Source: an uncultured Atopostipes sp.
GTDB lineage: Bacteria; Bacillota; Bacilli; Lactobacillales; Carnobacteriaceae_A
Assembly: GCA_910588235.1 (NCBI GenBank)
Contig: CAJUOQ010000035.1
Coordinates: 1 to 20,255, forward strand
Direction of reading: 5' to 3'
Length of the DNA stretch: 20,255 nucleotides
Shown: piece by piece, positions 7,430 to 15,145 of the stretch
How positions within the stretch are numbered: the stretch's first letter is position 1
How the letters are laid out: each line of letters opens with the position of its first letter
Translations under genes and position numbers: made by a program
Notes under the pieces: model-generated
What the model was told of the DNA's origin: nothing
The model's input: the letters and a program-made list of their open reading frames with translations, nothing else
Databases searched by the model: none

Positions 7430-8041
7430 ATGACAAGAAGCTTTAATGATGATGAAAAACAATTTATATATACTGCTTTGATTGATCAAGGGAAAGAACT
7501 TTTTAGTCAGTTTGGGTTCAAGAAGACAAGTATTCTGGAAATTACAAAACGTACAGGAATTGCTCAAGGAACATTTTATAATTTTTTTGCTTCAAAAGAA
7601 GAATTATATTTTGTTATTCTCGAACAAGAAGAAAAGAAATTAAAAGAACAATTGGCCCAAATAGAAATATTTGAAGAAGAACAACCCAAAGAGGTCATTA
7701 AACATATTCTTAAAAAAATGATTCAAATGATTGAAAAAAACCCTTTGATACGTGATCTGTATTTTGGGAGCTCTATGGAAAAGTTGACAAGAAAACTATC
7801 CCCTGACTTGTTAGAAGAACATTTCCAGAAAGATTCTAAATCCTTATTGTTTTTCATACAAAAACTCGAAGCAGCAGGCTTTGTGGTTGAACAAGAATCA
7901 GAGGTGATAGCTGGGGTCCTGCGCTCATTATTTATATTAACTCTTCATCAAAAAGAAATCGGCACAAAGGTGTATCCGCAAACAATTGAACTATTTATTG
8001 ACGTCATTGTGGATGGAATTATTAAAGAGGAGAGAAAGTAA
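7430..8041 (+). CDS. TetR/AcrR family transcriptional regulator
   Basis: A 203-residue regulator. The N-terminal helix-turn-helix (about residues 12-58) is typical of TetR: a helix leading to SQFGFKKTSILEITKRTGIAQGTFYNFFASKEELYFVIL. The remaining part is helical and should form the ligand and dimer domain; no known ligand signature is recognisable. AGGAG at 7416-7420 precedes the ATG. It is the first gene of an operon with an ABC ATPase and an ABC-2 permease, and its stop codon lies one base before the ATPase's TTG start. The large inverted repeat over its promoter is the obvious operator, so it probably represses its own operon until the exported or sensed compound binds. Confidence 0.9.
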   Translation: MTRSFNDDEKQFIYTALIDQGKELFSQFGFKKTSILEITKRTGIAQGTFYNFFASKEELYFVILEQEEKKLKEQLAQIEIFEEEQPKEVIKHILKKMIQMIEKNPLIRDLYFGSSMEKLTRKLSPDLLEEHFQKDSKSLLFFIQKLEAAGFVVEQESEVIAGVLRSLFILTLHQKEIGTKVYPQTIELFIDVIVDGIIKEERK

Positions 8042-8042
8042 A

Positions 8043-8963
8043 TTGAATACTGTACTTCAAACTAAAAACTTATCCAAGTCGTATCAAGGGTTTCAAGCAG
8101 TCCAAGATGTTTCTCTAAAAATAGAAAAAGGCGAAATTTATGGGTTTATTGGCTTAAATGGAGCTGGAAAAACGACTGTTATCCGTATGTTATTAGGTTT
8201 AATTCGACCATCAGAGGGGACTAGCTATCTTCAAGGGGAAAAAGTTCATTTAAAGCATCATCATCTTTGGGAGAAAGTAGGATATTTGGTTGAAACACCT
8301 CATTTTTACCCTGAATTAACAGTACAAGAGAATCTTGAAGTATATAAAAAACTTAGGTTACTCTCTCATCCAGATGCTGTAACTAATGTGATGGCACAAC
8401 TTCATTTAACAAAGTATGCTCAGGTAAAGGCTGGAAATTTATCTTTGGGAAATGCCCAACGCTTAGGGATTGCTAAAGCGCTTCTGCCTCAACCTGAAAT
8501 TCTCATCTTAGATGAGCCTGTTAATGGCTTAGATCCTGCAGGGATCATTGAAATTCGAAAATTGCTGCAAAAGTTAGCACAGGATCAAGGAGTTACGATT
8601 TTAATTTCAAGTCATCTCCTTAGCGAAATAGCTAAGATTGCGACGAAAATTGGAATCATTCATCAAGGAAAACTCATTCAAGAATTTGAAAGTCAAGAAT
8701 TAAAACAGCTCCTGCATCAACGCTTAGTGATTGATACGCGTCATAACCAATCTGCTTTGTCGAAACTCTCAGCAGCAGGTTACTCACCGCATTTAAATAA
8801 AACAGGCTCTATAGAAATTCGGGAATCAGTTGCTGTTCAGCATCCAGAAAATATCTCTCGTTTGCTTGTAGATGTAGGTTTCCCTCCTGCTCAGATAACG
8901 ATTGAAGAGGAAGACCTAGAATCATATTTCCTCGAGGTGATTAAAAATGAAGAAGGAGATTAG
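8043..8963 (+). CDS. BcrA/LanF-like ABC transporter ATP-binding protein
   Basis: A 306-residue ATPase, the usual BcrA length. Walker A GLNGAGKTT is at 37-45, the signature has the degenerate form LSLGNAQRLG from residue 133, Walker B is LILDEPVNGLDP, and the switch histidine lies in ISSHLLSEIA. The Q-loop glutamine is replaced by glutamate (E84 in YLVETPHFYPEL), the E-loop described for lantibiotic-immunity LanF proteins and BcrA-type ATPases. A C-terminal region of about 85 residues follows the ATPase domain. I chose the TTG at 8043 because AGAGGAGAG (8026-8034) sits eight bases upstream; the first in-frame ATGs lie inside the TetR gene. It should energise the next gene's permease in resistance to a bacitracin- or lantibiotic-like compound. 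The specific substrate is unknown. Confidence 0.88.
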   Translation: MNTVLQTKNLSKSYQGFQAVQDVSLKIEKGEIYGFIGLNGAGKTTVIRMLLGLIRPSEGTSYLQGEKVHLKHHHLWEKVGYLVETPHFYPELTVQENLEVYKKLRLLSHPDAVTNVMAQLHLTKYAQVKAGNLSLGNAQRLGIAKALLPQPEILILDEPVNGLDPAGIIEIRKLLQKLAQDQGVTILISSHLLSEIAKIATKIGIIHQGKLIQEFESQELKQLLHQRLVIDTRHNQSALSKLSAAGYSPHLNKTGSIEIRESVAVQHPENISRLLVDVGFPPAQITIEEEDLESYFLEVIKNEEGD

Positions 8964-8967
8964 AGCA

Positions 8968-9747
8968 ATGAAACATTTCCTTTCGGTATTATCTATTGAG
9001 CTCTTTAAAATACGAAAATCGAAAGTAATTTGGTTGACTGTAATCGCAGCAAGCCTAGCACCTTTAATGGCTAGTTTTTTTACGTTGATATTAAAATATC
9101 CGGGATGGATGAAAAAGGCTGGTTTACTAGGAGCACAAGCTCAGGTTGCCGGAGCAGCTAGTTGGCCAGATTATTTAAATTTGTATGGTCAAATGTTAGC
9201 GGTCGGTGGTATTTTAATTTTTGGCTTTATCACTTCGTGGATCTTTGGCCGAGAGTATACGGATGGAACGATTAAAGATTTTTTAGTGCTGCCATATTCA
9301 AGAGTTATTGTTGTTTTAGCGAAATTTAGTGCCATGTTCATAACGAGTATACTTATCAGTTTATATATTGTTTTATTTGGTTGTTTACTCGGTTGGTTTA
9401 TAGGCCTTTCAGGATGGTCTGGAGAAGTTTTAATACAAGGTATAGGGACAATCACCGCCGCTACTTTTATGACGATTATGTTGAGTACACCTACTGCCTT
9501 TTTTGCGAGTTACGGAAAAGGATATTTAGCGCCGATTGGTTTTGTGATATTACTTCTTATATTTTCACAGATTATTGCCGCAGCAGATTTAGGCGAGTTT
9601 TTTCCTTGGTCAATTCCGGCCCTCTATAGTGGCATTAGTGAAGTTTCTCTTGAACTGACTTGGGTGCATCTACTGCTTATCTTCTGTCCGAGTATCCTGG
9701 GCGTGCTCAGTACTTTAGAGTGGTGGCGATATGCAGACCATGATTAA
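8968..9747 (+). CDS. ABC-2 type permease (BcrB/LanE-like)
   Basis: A 259-residue membrane protein with six likely helices and an early SIELFKIRKSKVIW segment. The motif FGREYTDGTIKDFLVLPYSR (about residues 92-111) is characteristic of ABC-2 permeases of the BcrB/LanE/NatB group. The ATG at 8968 is chosen because GAAGGAGAT (8952-8960) stands seven bases before it. An in-frame ATG at 8947 would lie upstream of that site. The gene starts four bases after the ATPase stop, so the two subunits are co-translated. Only one permease gene is present, as in BcrAB-type two-gene transporters that form permease homodimers. No clear terminator directly follows it. Confidence 0.87.
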   Translation: MKHFLSVLSIELFKIRKSKVIWLTVIAASLAPLMASFFTLILKYPGWMKKAGLLGAQAQVAGAASWPDYLNLYGQMLAVGGILIFGFITSWIFGREYTDGTIKDFLVLPYSRVIVVLAKFSAMFITSILISLYIVLFGCLLGWFIGLSGWSGEVLIQGIGTITAATFMTIMLSTPTAFFASYGKGYLAPIGFVILLLIFSQIIAAADLGEFFPWSIPALYSGISEVSLELTWVHLLLIFCPSILGVLSTLEWWRYADHD

Positions 9748-9795
9748 AAGTAGAAGCTCTTATATAGAAAAAAATCAATCAAAATTTAAATAAAT

Positions 9796-9823
9796 CTTAA
9801 AGAAAAAAATTTTAAGTGATAAT
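9796..9823 (+). promoter_or_regulatory. Weak candidate promoter for the small membrane protein gene
   Basis: GATAAT at 9818-9823 follows an A/T-rich tract and lies 16 bp after CTTAAA (9796-9801). A short imperfect repeat (CTTAAA / TTTAAG) spans the spacer. The -35 is poor, so read-through from the ABC operon is equally possible. Confidence 0.25.
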
Positions 9824-9906
9824 ATGACTAAGGCTGGAAGTAAAGAAGGACGAGGAATCAATATTCTTATTTGTTGATACTATGTAAATCAGAAAGGAAG
9901 GGTACT

Positions 9907-10203
9907 ATTAAAAAGGATTTTTCTAAAGAAAAATTTTCATTTAAGAACTTAATGTTGAACACGATTATTTTCAGCTTCGGTGTCCCCATTTTAAATGGTT
10001 TTATGACTGGTTCGTTTAAATTAGAACTTTTATTAAGCTTAGTTATAGGATTAAATGCGGGTATTCTAACAACTTATTATTTCCTAAACGGGCGATCATT
10101 TAATGACACTAGTTTTGCTAATGGCATAGTTATATCGGTTATTGGACTAATTCCTGCGGGTATTTTAGCATTTTTAGTCCTATTTCTTTACTGGAATTTA
10201 TAA
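9907..10203 (+). CDS. Small three-helix membrane protein, function unknown
   Basis: I do not recognise this protein. With a start at 9907 it has 98 residues: a lysine-rich N-terminus (KKDFSKEKFSFKN) and three hydrophobic segments, approximately residues 18-38, 43-65 and 75-97. The start is unusual. A clear AAAGGAAG site at 9893-9900 points to the codon ATT at 9907, which would give M-K-K-D-F. No ATG or GTG lies at a usable distance from that site. Alternatives are TTG at 9871 (12 residues longer, poorly spaced from any ribosome binding site) or ATG at 9952, which would truncate the first helix. It follows the TetR-regulated ABC genes by about 160 bases and may be an accessory protein, but nothing proves a link. 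A strong terminator follows. Confidence 0.5.
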   Translation: MKKDFSKEKFSFKNLMLNTIIFSFGVPILNGFMTGSFKLELLLSLVIGLNAGILTTYYFLNGRSFNDTSFANGIVISVIGLIPAGILAFLVLFLYWNL

Positions 10204-10258
10204 GTTATATTCATGGAGAGAGATAAAAGCTAGAGTTGCTAGATATTCACCAAAACTA

Positions 10259-10296
10259 AAAACTACAGGCCCTTTAAAAAAGGACCTGTAGTTTTT
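10259..10296. terminator. Bidirectional terminator shared with degV
   Basis: The stem AAAACTACAGG (10259-10269) pairs with CCTGTAGTTTT (10285-10295), extended by CCTTT/AAAGG after one mismatch. T-runs are present on both strands, so it can end the small membrane protein transcript and the convergent degV transcript. Confidence 0.87.
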
Positions 10297-10313
10297 GTGT
10301 ATCCTGTTATAAA

Positions 10314-11171
10314 TTAAGGGGCTTTTTCAATGCCAGTGATTCCAACGGCTCCTGGACCCCCATGGCTTGAAATAACAGCCCCAGTTTCTAACCATTTGTT
10401 CGTTGAAACGCCATACTCTTTTAGAAGTTCGAAAATACTTTCTCTTTGTTGTTTGTCAACATCCGGAGCGCCTCCGATAAGGACTGTTTCAGGATCAATG
10501 TTATAGTTTTTGAAAAAGTCATTGATCATTTTCTTTAAACAGCGCTCAAAAGAACCTCGATATTTTTTCCCCGAAACAAGATAGCCATTTTCTAACACAA
10601 TAGTAGGGTGAAGTTTCAAGAGATTAGCTCCATGAAAGGCTAGATTTGAAACACGACCACCCGCTCTTAAGTAGAGTAATGTTTTAGGTAAAAAATGCAT
10701 ATGGGTACGTTCACGGACATCTTCAACAAATTCGATAACTTCTTCAGGCGTTGTCTCAGGATGATTTTCGATAAATTCCGCAGTTGCTTTGACTACAGCT
10801 GTTAAGCCCATACTGACATGTTTGGCATCGACTAGATGAATATTTTCAAATTCTTCCGCCGCAATATTGGCAGCATTGAAGGAAACAGTAGTGACTGCAG
10901 AATAAGCGATATGAATAATCTGAGCTTCCGGATGGTCAGCGAAAACGTCGCGAAAGACTTCTGTATTATCTTGGGGAGTCGAGCCAGACGTTTTGGGAAG
11001 CTCACCAGCTTCGTCATAATAATCGAACACTTTTTGAACGTCAAATTGACCATCATCATACGTTTGTTCGCCCATTGTTACGTGCATGGGAACGATGTAT
11101 ATATTATAACGCTCAATGATTTCTTTGGGTAAATCTGAACCGCTGTCTGTTGTAATTATAAATTTTGTCAT
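10314..11171 (-). CDS. DegV family fatty-acid-binding protein
   Basis: A 285-residue DegV-family protein. Members bind a fatty acid between two domains, and in Gram-positive bacteria FakB proteins of this family present acyl groups to the FakA kinase for entry into phospholipid synthesis. Diagnostic parts are the N-terminal ITTDSGSDLP (about residues 6-15), the TSGSTPQ motif near 61-67, AYSAVTTVSFNAA near 89-101, and the C-terminal SSHGGPGAVGI near 268-278. GGAGGT lies upstream of the start (plus-strand 11178-11183). No fakA lies nearby, which is common. It is a single gene on the minus strand and converges on the preceding unit. The family call is firm; a FakB role is inferred. Confidence 0.9.
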   Translation of the reverse strand: MTKFIITTDSGSDLPKEIIERYNIYIVPMHVTMGEQTYDDGQFDVQKVFDYYDEAGELPKTSGSTPQDNTEVFRDVFADHPEAQIIHIAYSAVTTVSFNAANIAAEEFENIHLVDAKHVSMGLTAVVKATAEFIENHPETTPEEVIEFVEDVRERTHMHFLPKTLLYLRAGGRVSNLAFHGANLLKLHPTIVLENGYLVSGKKYRGSFERCLKKMINDFFKNYNIDPETVLIGGAPDVDKQQRESIFELLKEYGVSTNKWLETGAVISSHGGPGAVGITGIEKAP

Positions 11172-11221
11172 AATAACCTCCGTCTATGTGGGAAGAATAA
11201 AGTGAATATTTCATTTATTAT

Positions 11222-11227
11222 ATTATA
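11222..11227 (-). promoter_or_regulatory. Probable degV -10 element
   Basis: TATAAT on the minus strand stands about 50 bases before the degV start codon. The matching -35 (TTTCTT, 16 bp further upstream) is weak. Confidence 0.35.
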
Positions 11228-11437
11228 GAACATGAACAACAAGAAGAAATTGTCTAGAAAGGAAAGAGAAGGCAGCTATCGTTTATCTTAATAAAAAAAT
11301 CTGTTGGATATTTCTTCTAAGTTGTATTTAAAGGCTGAATTTGATAAATTAAAACAGGAAGATTGAAAGATCATAACATATATATATTGCTTTTAAGTAA
11401 TGGAGAACCTTATTTTTAATAAGAAGGAATGAGTAGA

Positions 11438-12790
11438 ATGGAAAAACAAACATATTATGATTCAATTTATAGAACAATTAAAAAAGGAGAACGTCAAGAG
11501 TTTCGTGATTTATTTTTAAAATTACACGAACGAGACCAAGTCGATGTTTTTCATTTGCTCTATCCAGATAAAAAAGTAAAAATTACAGAATTTTTAATGC
11601 CGTCTGAATTTGCTTTATTATTTGAAGAAATGGATTTCGATGATCAATTAGCGGCTTTTCATTATTTACCAGCACCTTATCTACAAAATGTTTTTTCTTA
11701 TATAGCGGATGATGATGTGGTGCAATTCATCAGTGAACTAGATCCTGAAAAACGCCGTGAAGCTTTAGAGATGATGAAGCCAAAAGATTTGTCAGCGATT
11801 GAATCGCTCTTGAAACAGGAACTAGAAACGGCTGGAGCGATTATGACGACTGAATTAATTCGTGTATCGACAGAAGATACGGCGGATGATGTGATCACTG
11901 ATATGCGTAGGATTGGTGCGCAAGCCGAAACGATTTATTACATTTATGTTGTTAATCAAGAAAATCAATTAACCGGTGTTCTTTCTTTACGTGACCTCCT
12001 TCTTTCACCTGGGGATACAAAAGTCGAAGAGATTATGAATACACAGACGGTTTCAGTTTCTCAGAAGACAGACCAAGAAGAAGTTGCTCGTATTATCCAA
12101 GAATATGATTTATTAGCTTTGCCTGTTATTAATGACGAAAATAAATTATTAGGGATCGTGACTGTCGATGATGTTATTGATATTATTCAAGATGAAATGA
12201 CCAAAGATTTTCACCGTTTTAGTGGGATAACGACCCTAGAGGAAGAAAGCACAGAAGGAGAAACGATCTTACAAATGACGCGCAAACGTCTGCCGTGGAT
12301 TATTATTTTAATTTTCCTTGGTTTAATTTCTGCGAATCTTATTAGTGCCTTCGAAGATACCTTAGCGCAGGTCGTAGCTTTGGCTGCATTTATGCCGATT
12401 ATTTTAGATTCTGCAGGGAATGTAGGTACACAGTCTTTAGCTGTTTCTGTTCGTCGTTTAACTTTAAATGAAGAACAAGAAGAAAGTTTCTTGAAAATGT
12501 TGGGAAAAGAGTTTGGTTCAGGCGTCTTAATTGGACTTGCTGCTTCGATCGTGATTGGAATTTTATCTTACTTCCTTTATAGTAATCTGATTTTATCACT
12601 CATTATAGGCACCTCTCTATTAGCGACACTGAGTGTATCCACTGTTATTGGGGCCGTTGTCCCTTCAATTTTTGATAAGGTAGGCATTGACCCAGCAGTG
12701 GCTTCTGGTCCTTTCATTACTACAATCAATGATACATGCGCTTTAGTGATTTATTTTAGTTTAGCCACTTACTTAATCCATCATCTTTAA
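11438..12790 (+). CDS. mgtE: MgtE-type magnesium channel/transporter
   Basis: A 450-residue protein with the complete MgtE layout. An N-terminal helical Mg2+-sensing domain covers about residues 5-125, two CBS domains about 130-250, then a linker helix and five membrane helices (about 283-450). The last helix carries GPFITTINDTCALVIYF. Its aspartate is residue 432 with this start, matching the pore aspartate D432 of Thermus thermophilus MgtE. The cytosolic domains close the pore when internal Mg2+ is high. I prefer the ATG at 11438 because AGAAGGA (11422-11428) lies nine bases upstream; the ATG at 11429 abuts that site. The gene is monocistronic with its own terminator. I see no M-box riboswitch in the leader. 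Confidence 0.94.
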   Translation: MEKQTYYDSIYRTIKKGERQEFRDLFLKLHERDQVDVFHLLYPDKKVKITEFLMPSEFALLFEEMDFDDQLAAFHYLPAPYLQNVFSYIADDDVVQFISELDPEKRREALEMMKPKDLSAIESLLKQELETAGAIMTTELIRVSTEDTADDVITDMRRIGAQAETIYYIYVVNQENQLTGVLSLRDLLLSPGDTKVEEIMNTQTVSVSQKTDQEEVARIIQEYDLLALPVINDENKLLGIVTVDDVIDIIQDEMTKDFHRFSGITTLEEESTEGETILQMTRKRLPWIIILIFLGLISANLISAFEDTLAQVVALAAFMPIILDSAGNVGTQSLAVSVRRLTLNEEQEESFLKMLGKEFGSGVLIGLAASIVIGILSYFLYSNLILSLIIGTSLLATLSVSTVIGAVVPSIFDKVGIDPAVASGPFITTINDTCALVIYFSLATYLIHHL

Positions 12791-12842
12791 TAGAGAACCA
12801 CTTAAACTATATAACCTTTAAAAAGTTGAATAAGAAATCAAG

Positions 12843-12878
12843 AACCCAGAAAAACCTTTTTGTTTTTCTGGGTTTTGT
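12843..12878 (+). terminator. mgtE terminator
   Basis: A 13-bp perfect stem, AACCCAGAAAAAC (12843-12855) with GTTTTTCTGGGTT (12862-12874), has a six-base loop and a short T-rich tail. It also precedes the promoter region of the next operon. Confidence 0.88.
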
Positions 12879-12920
12879 TATTTTCTAGGTTAAGAGATTG
12901 TAAAGTGTTTTAATTTTTGG

Positions 12921-12996
12921 TTAACAAATGATTTGAAAAATTTACACAACCTTCACTCAAATTTTCTTTACTAAATAATTAAAATAATGCTATACT
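12921..12996 (+). promoter_or_regulatory. Upstream promoter (P1) of the ugp-like operon with Pho-box-like repeats
   Basis: TTTACT (12967-12972), an 18-bp spacer and TATACT (12991-12996) form a promoter. Upstream are hexamers close to the PhoP box unit TT(A/T/C)A(C/T)A. TTAACA (12921) and TTTGAA (12932) are 11 bp apart, as are TTTACA (12941) and TTCACT (12952). This is an inference from pattern alone. Confidence 0.45.
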
Positions 12997-13002
12997 TTAG
13001 TA

Positions 13003-13036
13003 CTTGATGAATACTGATTTAGAAGTATTTATCAAG
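13003..13036 (+). repeat. 13-bp hairpin/palindrome at the P1 start site
   Basis: CTTGATGAATACT (13003-13015) pairs with AGTATTTATCAAG (13024-13036), with one G-T wobble and an 8-base loop. It begins seven bases after the P1 -10, at the expected first transcribed nucleotide. It has no T-tract, so it is not a classical terminator. It could be a 5' mRNA-stabilising stem or a repressor operator. Confidence 0.6.
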
Positions 13037-13064
13037 GAGTGTCTTCTGTTGATAAAATAGGGTC

Positions 13065-13115
13065 GTCACAGAATGTTCACAAAATATTTGTACATATTTA
13101 ATATGCTGGTACAAT
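13065..13115 (+). promoter_or_regulatory. Downstream promoter (P2) of the ugp-like operon with 11-bp repeats
   Basis: An extended -10, TGGTACAAT (13107-13115), lies 17 bp after a weak -35, TTTGTA (13087-13092). GTCACA (13065), TTCACA (13076) and TTTGTA (13087) are spaced exactly 11 bp apart, the register expected for tandem PhoP binding next to a promoter. A poor -35 with good activator-like repeats suggests activation. No PhoP/PhoR genes are in the window. Confidence 0.5.
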
Positions 13116-13197
13116 CTAGAGGAGGGAATAACGAAAGATTCGTCTTCGTATATTAAAAAAAGATTGAAGAGATTAAAAATAAAAAAGAGGTGCGAAA

Positions 13198-14247
13198 GTG
13201 CAAGTTACTTTTGAAAATGTAAATATGGCATTTGATAAAAATACGGTTCTGGATAATATTAATTTTAATATTCCTGAAAATGAATTGGTTACTATTTTAG
13301 GGCCGAGTGGTTGTGGAAAATCGACGACACTCATGTTGATTTCAGGTTTAATCTTTCCGAGTGATGGAAAAATATATTTTGGTGATAAAGAAGTCACTAA
13401 AATGGATGCTGTGGATCGTAAAGTAGGAATGGTCTTTCAAAACTATGCTTTGTATCCACATTTGACAGTTTCGGAGAATATTCAATTCCCGCTCAAAATG
13501 GAAAAGATGAAGAAAAAAGAAAGACAAGCACGAGCGCTTGAGTTAGCAAAACTTGTCAAAATCGAAGATCAAATTGATAAAAAGCCTGGAGAACTATCAG
13601 GAGGTCAACAACAACGAGTAGCGATTGCACGAGCGTTGGCTAAAGAACCTTCTTTGCTGTTAATGGATGAACCTTTGTCGAACTTAGACGCTCGTTTAAG
13701 AATTGAAATGCGTGAAGAAATTCGTCGTATTCAACAAGAAACCGGGGTAACGACCGTATTTGTTACGCATGATCAAGAAGAAGCGTTGTCGATCTCCGAT
13801 CATATTATGGTATTAAACGAAGGATATATTCAGCAATACAGTACACCTACAGATTTATATAACAATCCTGAGAATCTATTTGTCGCAAAATTCCTCGGAA
13901 ATCCTATCATCAATGAATTAGCTATCGATGAAGCTTTAAATCTTTCTGCACTTCATATTGAAAAACAAGCGACTGCGAAAGCTAAAACAGTGGCGATACG
14001 CCCGGAAAACTTTTACGAAGTAGAAGATGAAAAAGAAGCTTTAATTACAGGGACTGTTCGCTTTGTGGAAGTTATTGGTAAAAATGTGACGGTTCACGTT
14101 GACACGGCTCTCGGTGATTTAGTCGCGACAGAATTAGGGTTCGTTCACGAGCAAGGCGATAAAATTATGCTAGGTGTTCACGAAGAAGATCTGTTGCTGT
14201 TTGACGAAGGTGGTCAAATAATTCAAAGAGGTGGCAATCATGCTTAA
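13198..14247 (+). CDS. UgpC/MsmK-like ABC transporter ATP-binding protein
   Basis: A 349-residue ATPase of the CUT1 carbohydrate/glycerol-3-phosphate importer type. Walker A GPSGCGKST is at 35-43, followed by a Q-loop in MVFQNYALYPHLTV, the signature LSGGQQQRVAIARAL, Walker B LLLMDEPLSNLDA and a switch histidine in VFVTHDQEEALS. A C-terminal OB/TOBE regulatory domain covers about residues 235-345, with TVAIRPENF marking its start. The start is GTG after AAGAGGTG. It opens the operon and overlaps the first permease by eight bases. Many Lactobacillales share one such ATPase among several importers; the dedicated copy here implies a self-contained transporter. The substrate cannot be read from the ATPase. 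Confidence 0.92.
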   Translation: MQVTFENVNMAFDKNTVLDNINFNIPENELVTILGPSGCGKSTTLMLISGLIFPSDGKIYFGDKEVTKMDAVDRKVGMVFQNYALYPHLTVSENIQFPLKMEKMKKKERQARALELAKLVKIEDQIDKKPGELSGGQQQRVAIARALAKEPSLLLMDEPLSNLDARLRIEMREEIRRIQQETGVTTVFVTHDQEEALSISDHIMVLNEGYIQQYSTPTDLYNNPENLFVAKFLGNPIINELAIDEALNLSALHIEKQATAKAKTVAIRPENFYEVEDEKEALITGTVRFVEVIGKNVTVHVDTALGDLVATELGFVHEQGDKIMLGVHEEDLLLFDEGGQIIQRGGNHA

Positions 14248-15130
14248 AAAGCCTACATGGAAAAGTACCTTACAATCCTTGCTTTATCTGCTGCCAGCTT
14301 TAATATTTATTGGCATCTTCAATATATACCCGATTTTTAAGTCATTAGCGATGAGTTTTTACGAAGACTATAATATTTTTACTGGCGAAGTGGGAGAATA
14401 TGGCTTAGCAAACTTTATAAAAATTTTTAATGATCCTTCGTTTTTTACAGCCATTCGAAATACATTTATTTTTGTGTTAGGGGTTGTCCCCATCTCGATT
14501 GTCCTTTCACTTTTGATTGCGATTATGTTAAACCGCATTGAAATCTTATCGAGCTTTTTTCGTTCCGTTTATTTTTTACCTTTTGTGACGAGTACAGTAG
14601 CCATTTCGATTGTTTGGAACTGGCTTTACCATACCCGTTATGGTTTAATCAACTATTTTTTAGGGTTTATCGGGATTGAACCAATTGCTTGGCTCACCAA
14701 CCCAGATTTTGCTTTACCTGCTTTAATTATTATGAGTATTTGGAAAGGGCTAGGCTATAATATTATTTTATTTTTAGTGGGTTTAAATAATATTGATAAG
14801 ACCTATTATCAAGCGGCTCGCATTGATGGCGCGAGAAGTTGGCAGCAATTTGTCAATATTACTGTTCCATTGCTTAGCCCCTATATATTACTTGTAAGTA
14901 TTATCGGTGTCATCAACAGTTTTAAAGTGTTTACTGAAGTTTATTCTTTATTTTCAGGGAGACCAGGGCCTGCTGGTTCAGCGCTTACAATGGTGTTTTA
15001 TATTTATGAAAAATTCTATACAGAATACCAGTACGGCGTAGCCACAGCAGCGGGAATTGTATTATTCCTCATTATTCTTGTCTTTACACTTCTGCAACGT
15101 TGGATCAGCAAACGATTTATTTACAATTAA
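14240..15130 (+). CDS. UgpA-like sugar/glycerol-3-phosphate ABC permease
   Basis: A 296-residue permease with six membrane helices. The cytoplasmic EAA loop YYQAARIDGARSWQQFVNITVPLLSP (about residues 191-216) is the coupling site for the ATPase. Its overall shape matches the UgpA/MalF-short group of CUT1 importers. The ATG at 14240 has AAAGAGGTGG (14225-14234) at correct spacing. A GTG at 14231 lies within that site and is less likely. It overlaps the ATPase gene and is followed 15 bases later by its partner permease, with which it should form the heterodimeric channel. Confidence 0.92.
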   Translation: MLKKPTWKSTLQSLLYLLPALIFIGIFNIYPIFKSLAMSFYEDYNIFTGEVGEYGLANFIKIFNDPSFFTAIRNTFIFVLGVVPISIVLSLLIAIMLNRIEILSSFFRSVYFLPFVTSTVAISIVWNWLYHTRYGLINYFLGFIGIEPIAWLTNPDFALPALIIMSIWKGLGYNIILFLVGLNNIDKTYYQAARIDGARSWQQFVNITVPLLSPYILLVSIIGVINSFKVFTEVYSLFSGRPGPAGSALTMVFYIYEKFYTEYQYGVATAAGIVLFLIILVFTLLQRWISKRFIYN

Positions 15131-15145
15131 GAAAGGTGAGTCAAA

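Larger units (their letters stand above)
12879..13197. other. Long leader of the ugp-like operon
   Basis: There is no gene in this stretch. It contains P1, the start-site hairpin and P2. It also holds an orphan AGAGGAGGG (13118-13126) with no start codon at usable spacing, and a purine-rich run leading to the true ribosome binding site AAGAGGTG (13185-13192). No known riboswitch fold was recognised. Confidence 0.6.

Noticed and set aside
9748..9870. Terminator after the ABC-2 permease gene
   Set aside because: The only inverted repeat (CTTAAA/TTTAAG, 9796-9816) is weak and lacks a following T-tract, so the small membrane protein gene may be read from the ABC operon.
11172..11437. M-box magnesium riboswitch upstream of mgtE
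   Set aside because: The leader lacks the conserved M-box core segments and a terminator-antiterminator pair; it is AT-rich with no convincing fold.
12895..12915. CcpA cre site in the ugp-like operon leader (TGTAAAGTGTTTTA)
   Set aside because: The central CG and the second half-site do not match the cre consensus.
13118..13167. Leader peptide after the orphan AGAGGAGGG, for example an ATT-started nine-codon frame at 13138-13167
   Set aside because: The spacing is too long, the start codon is non-standard, and the P2 start site probably falls inside the purine stretch.
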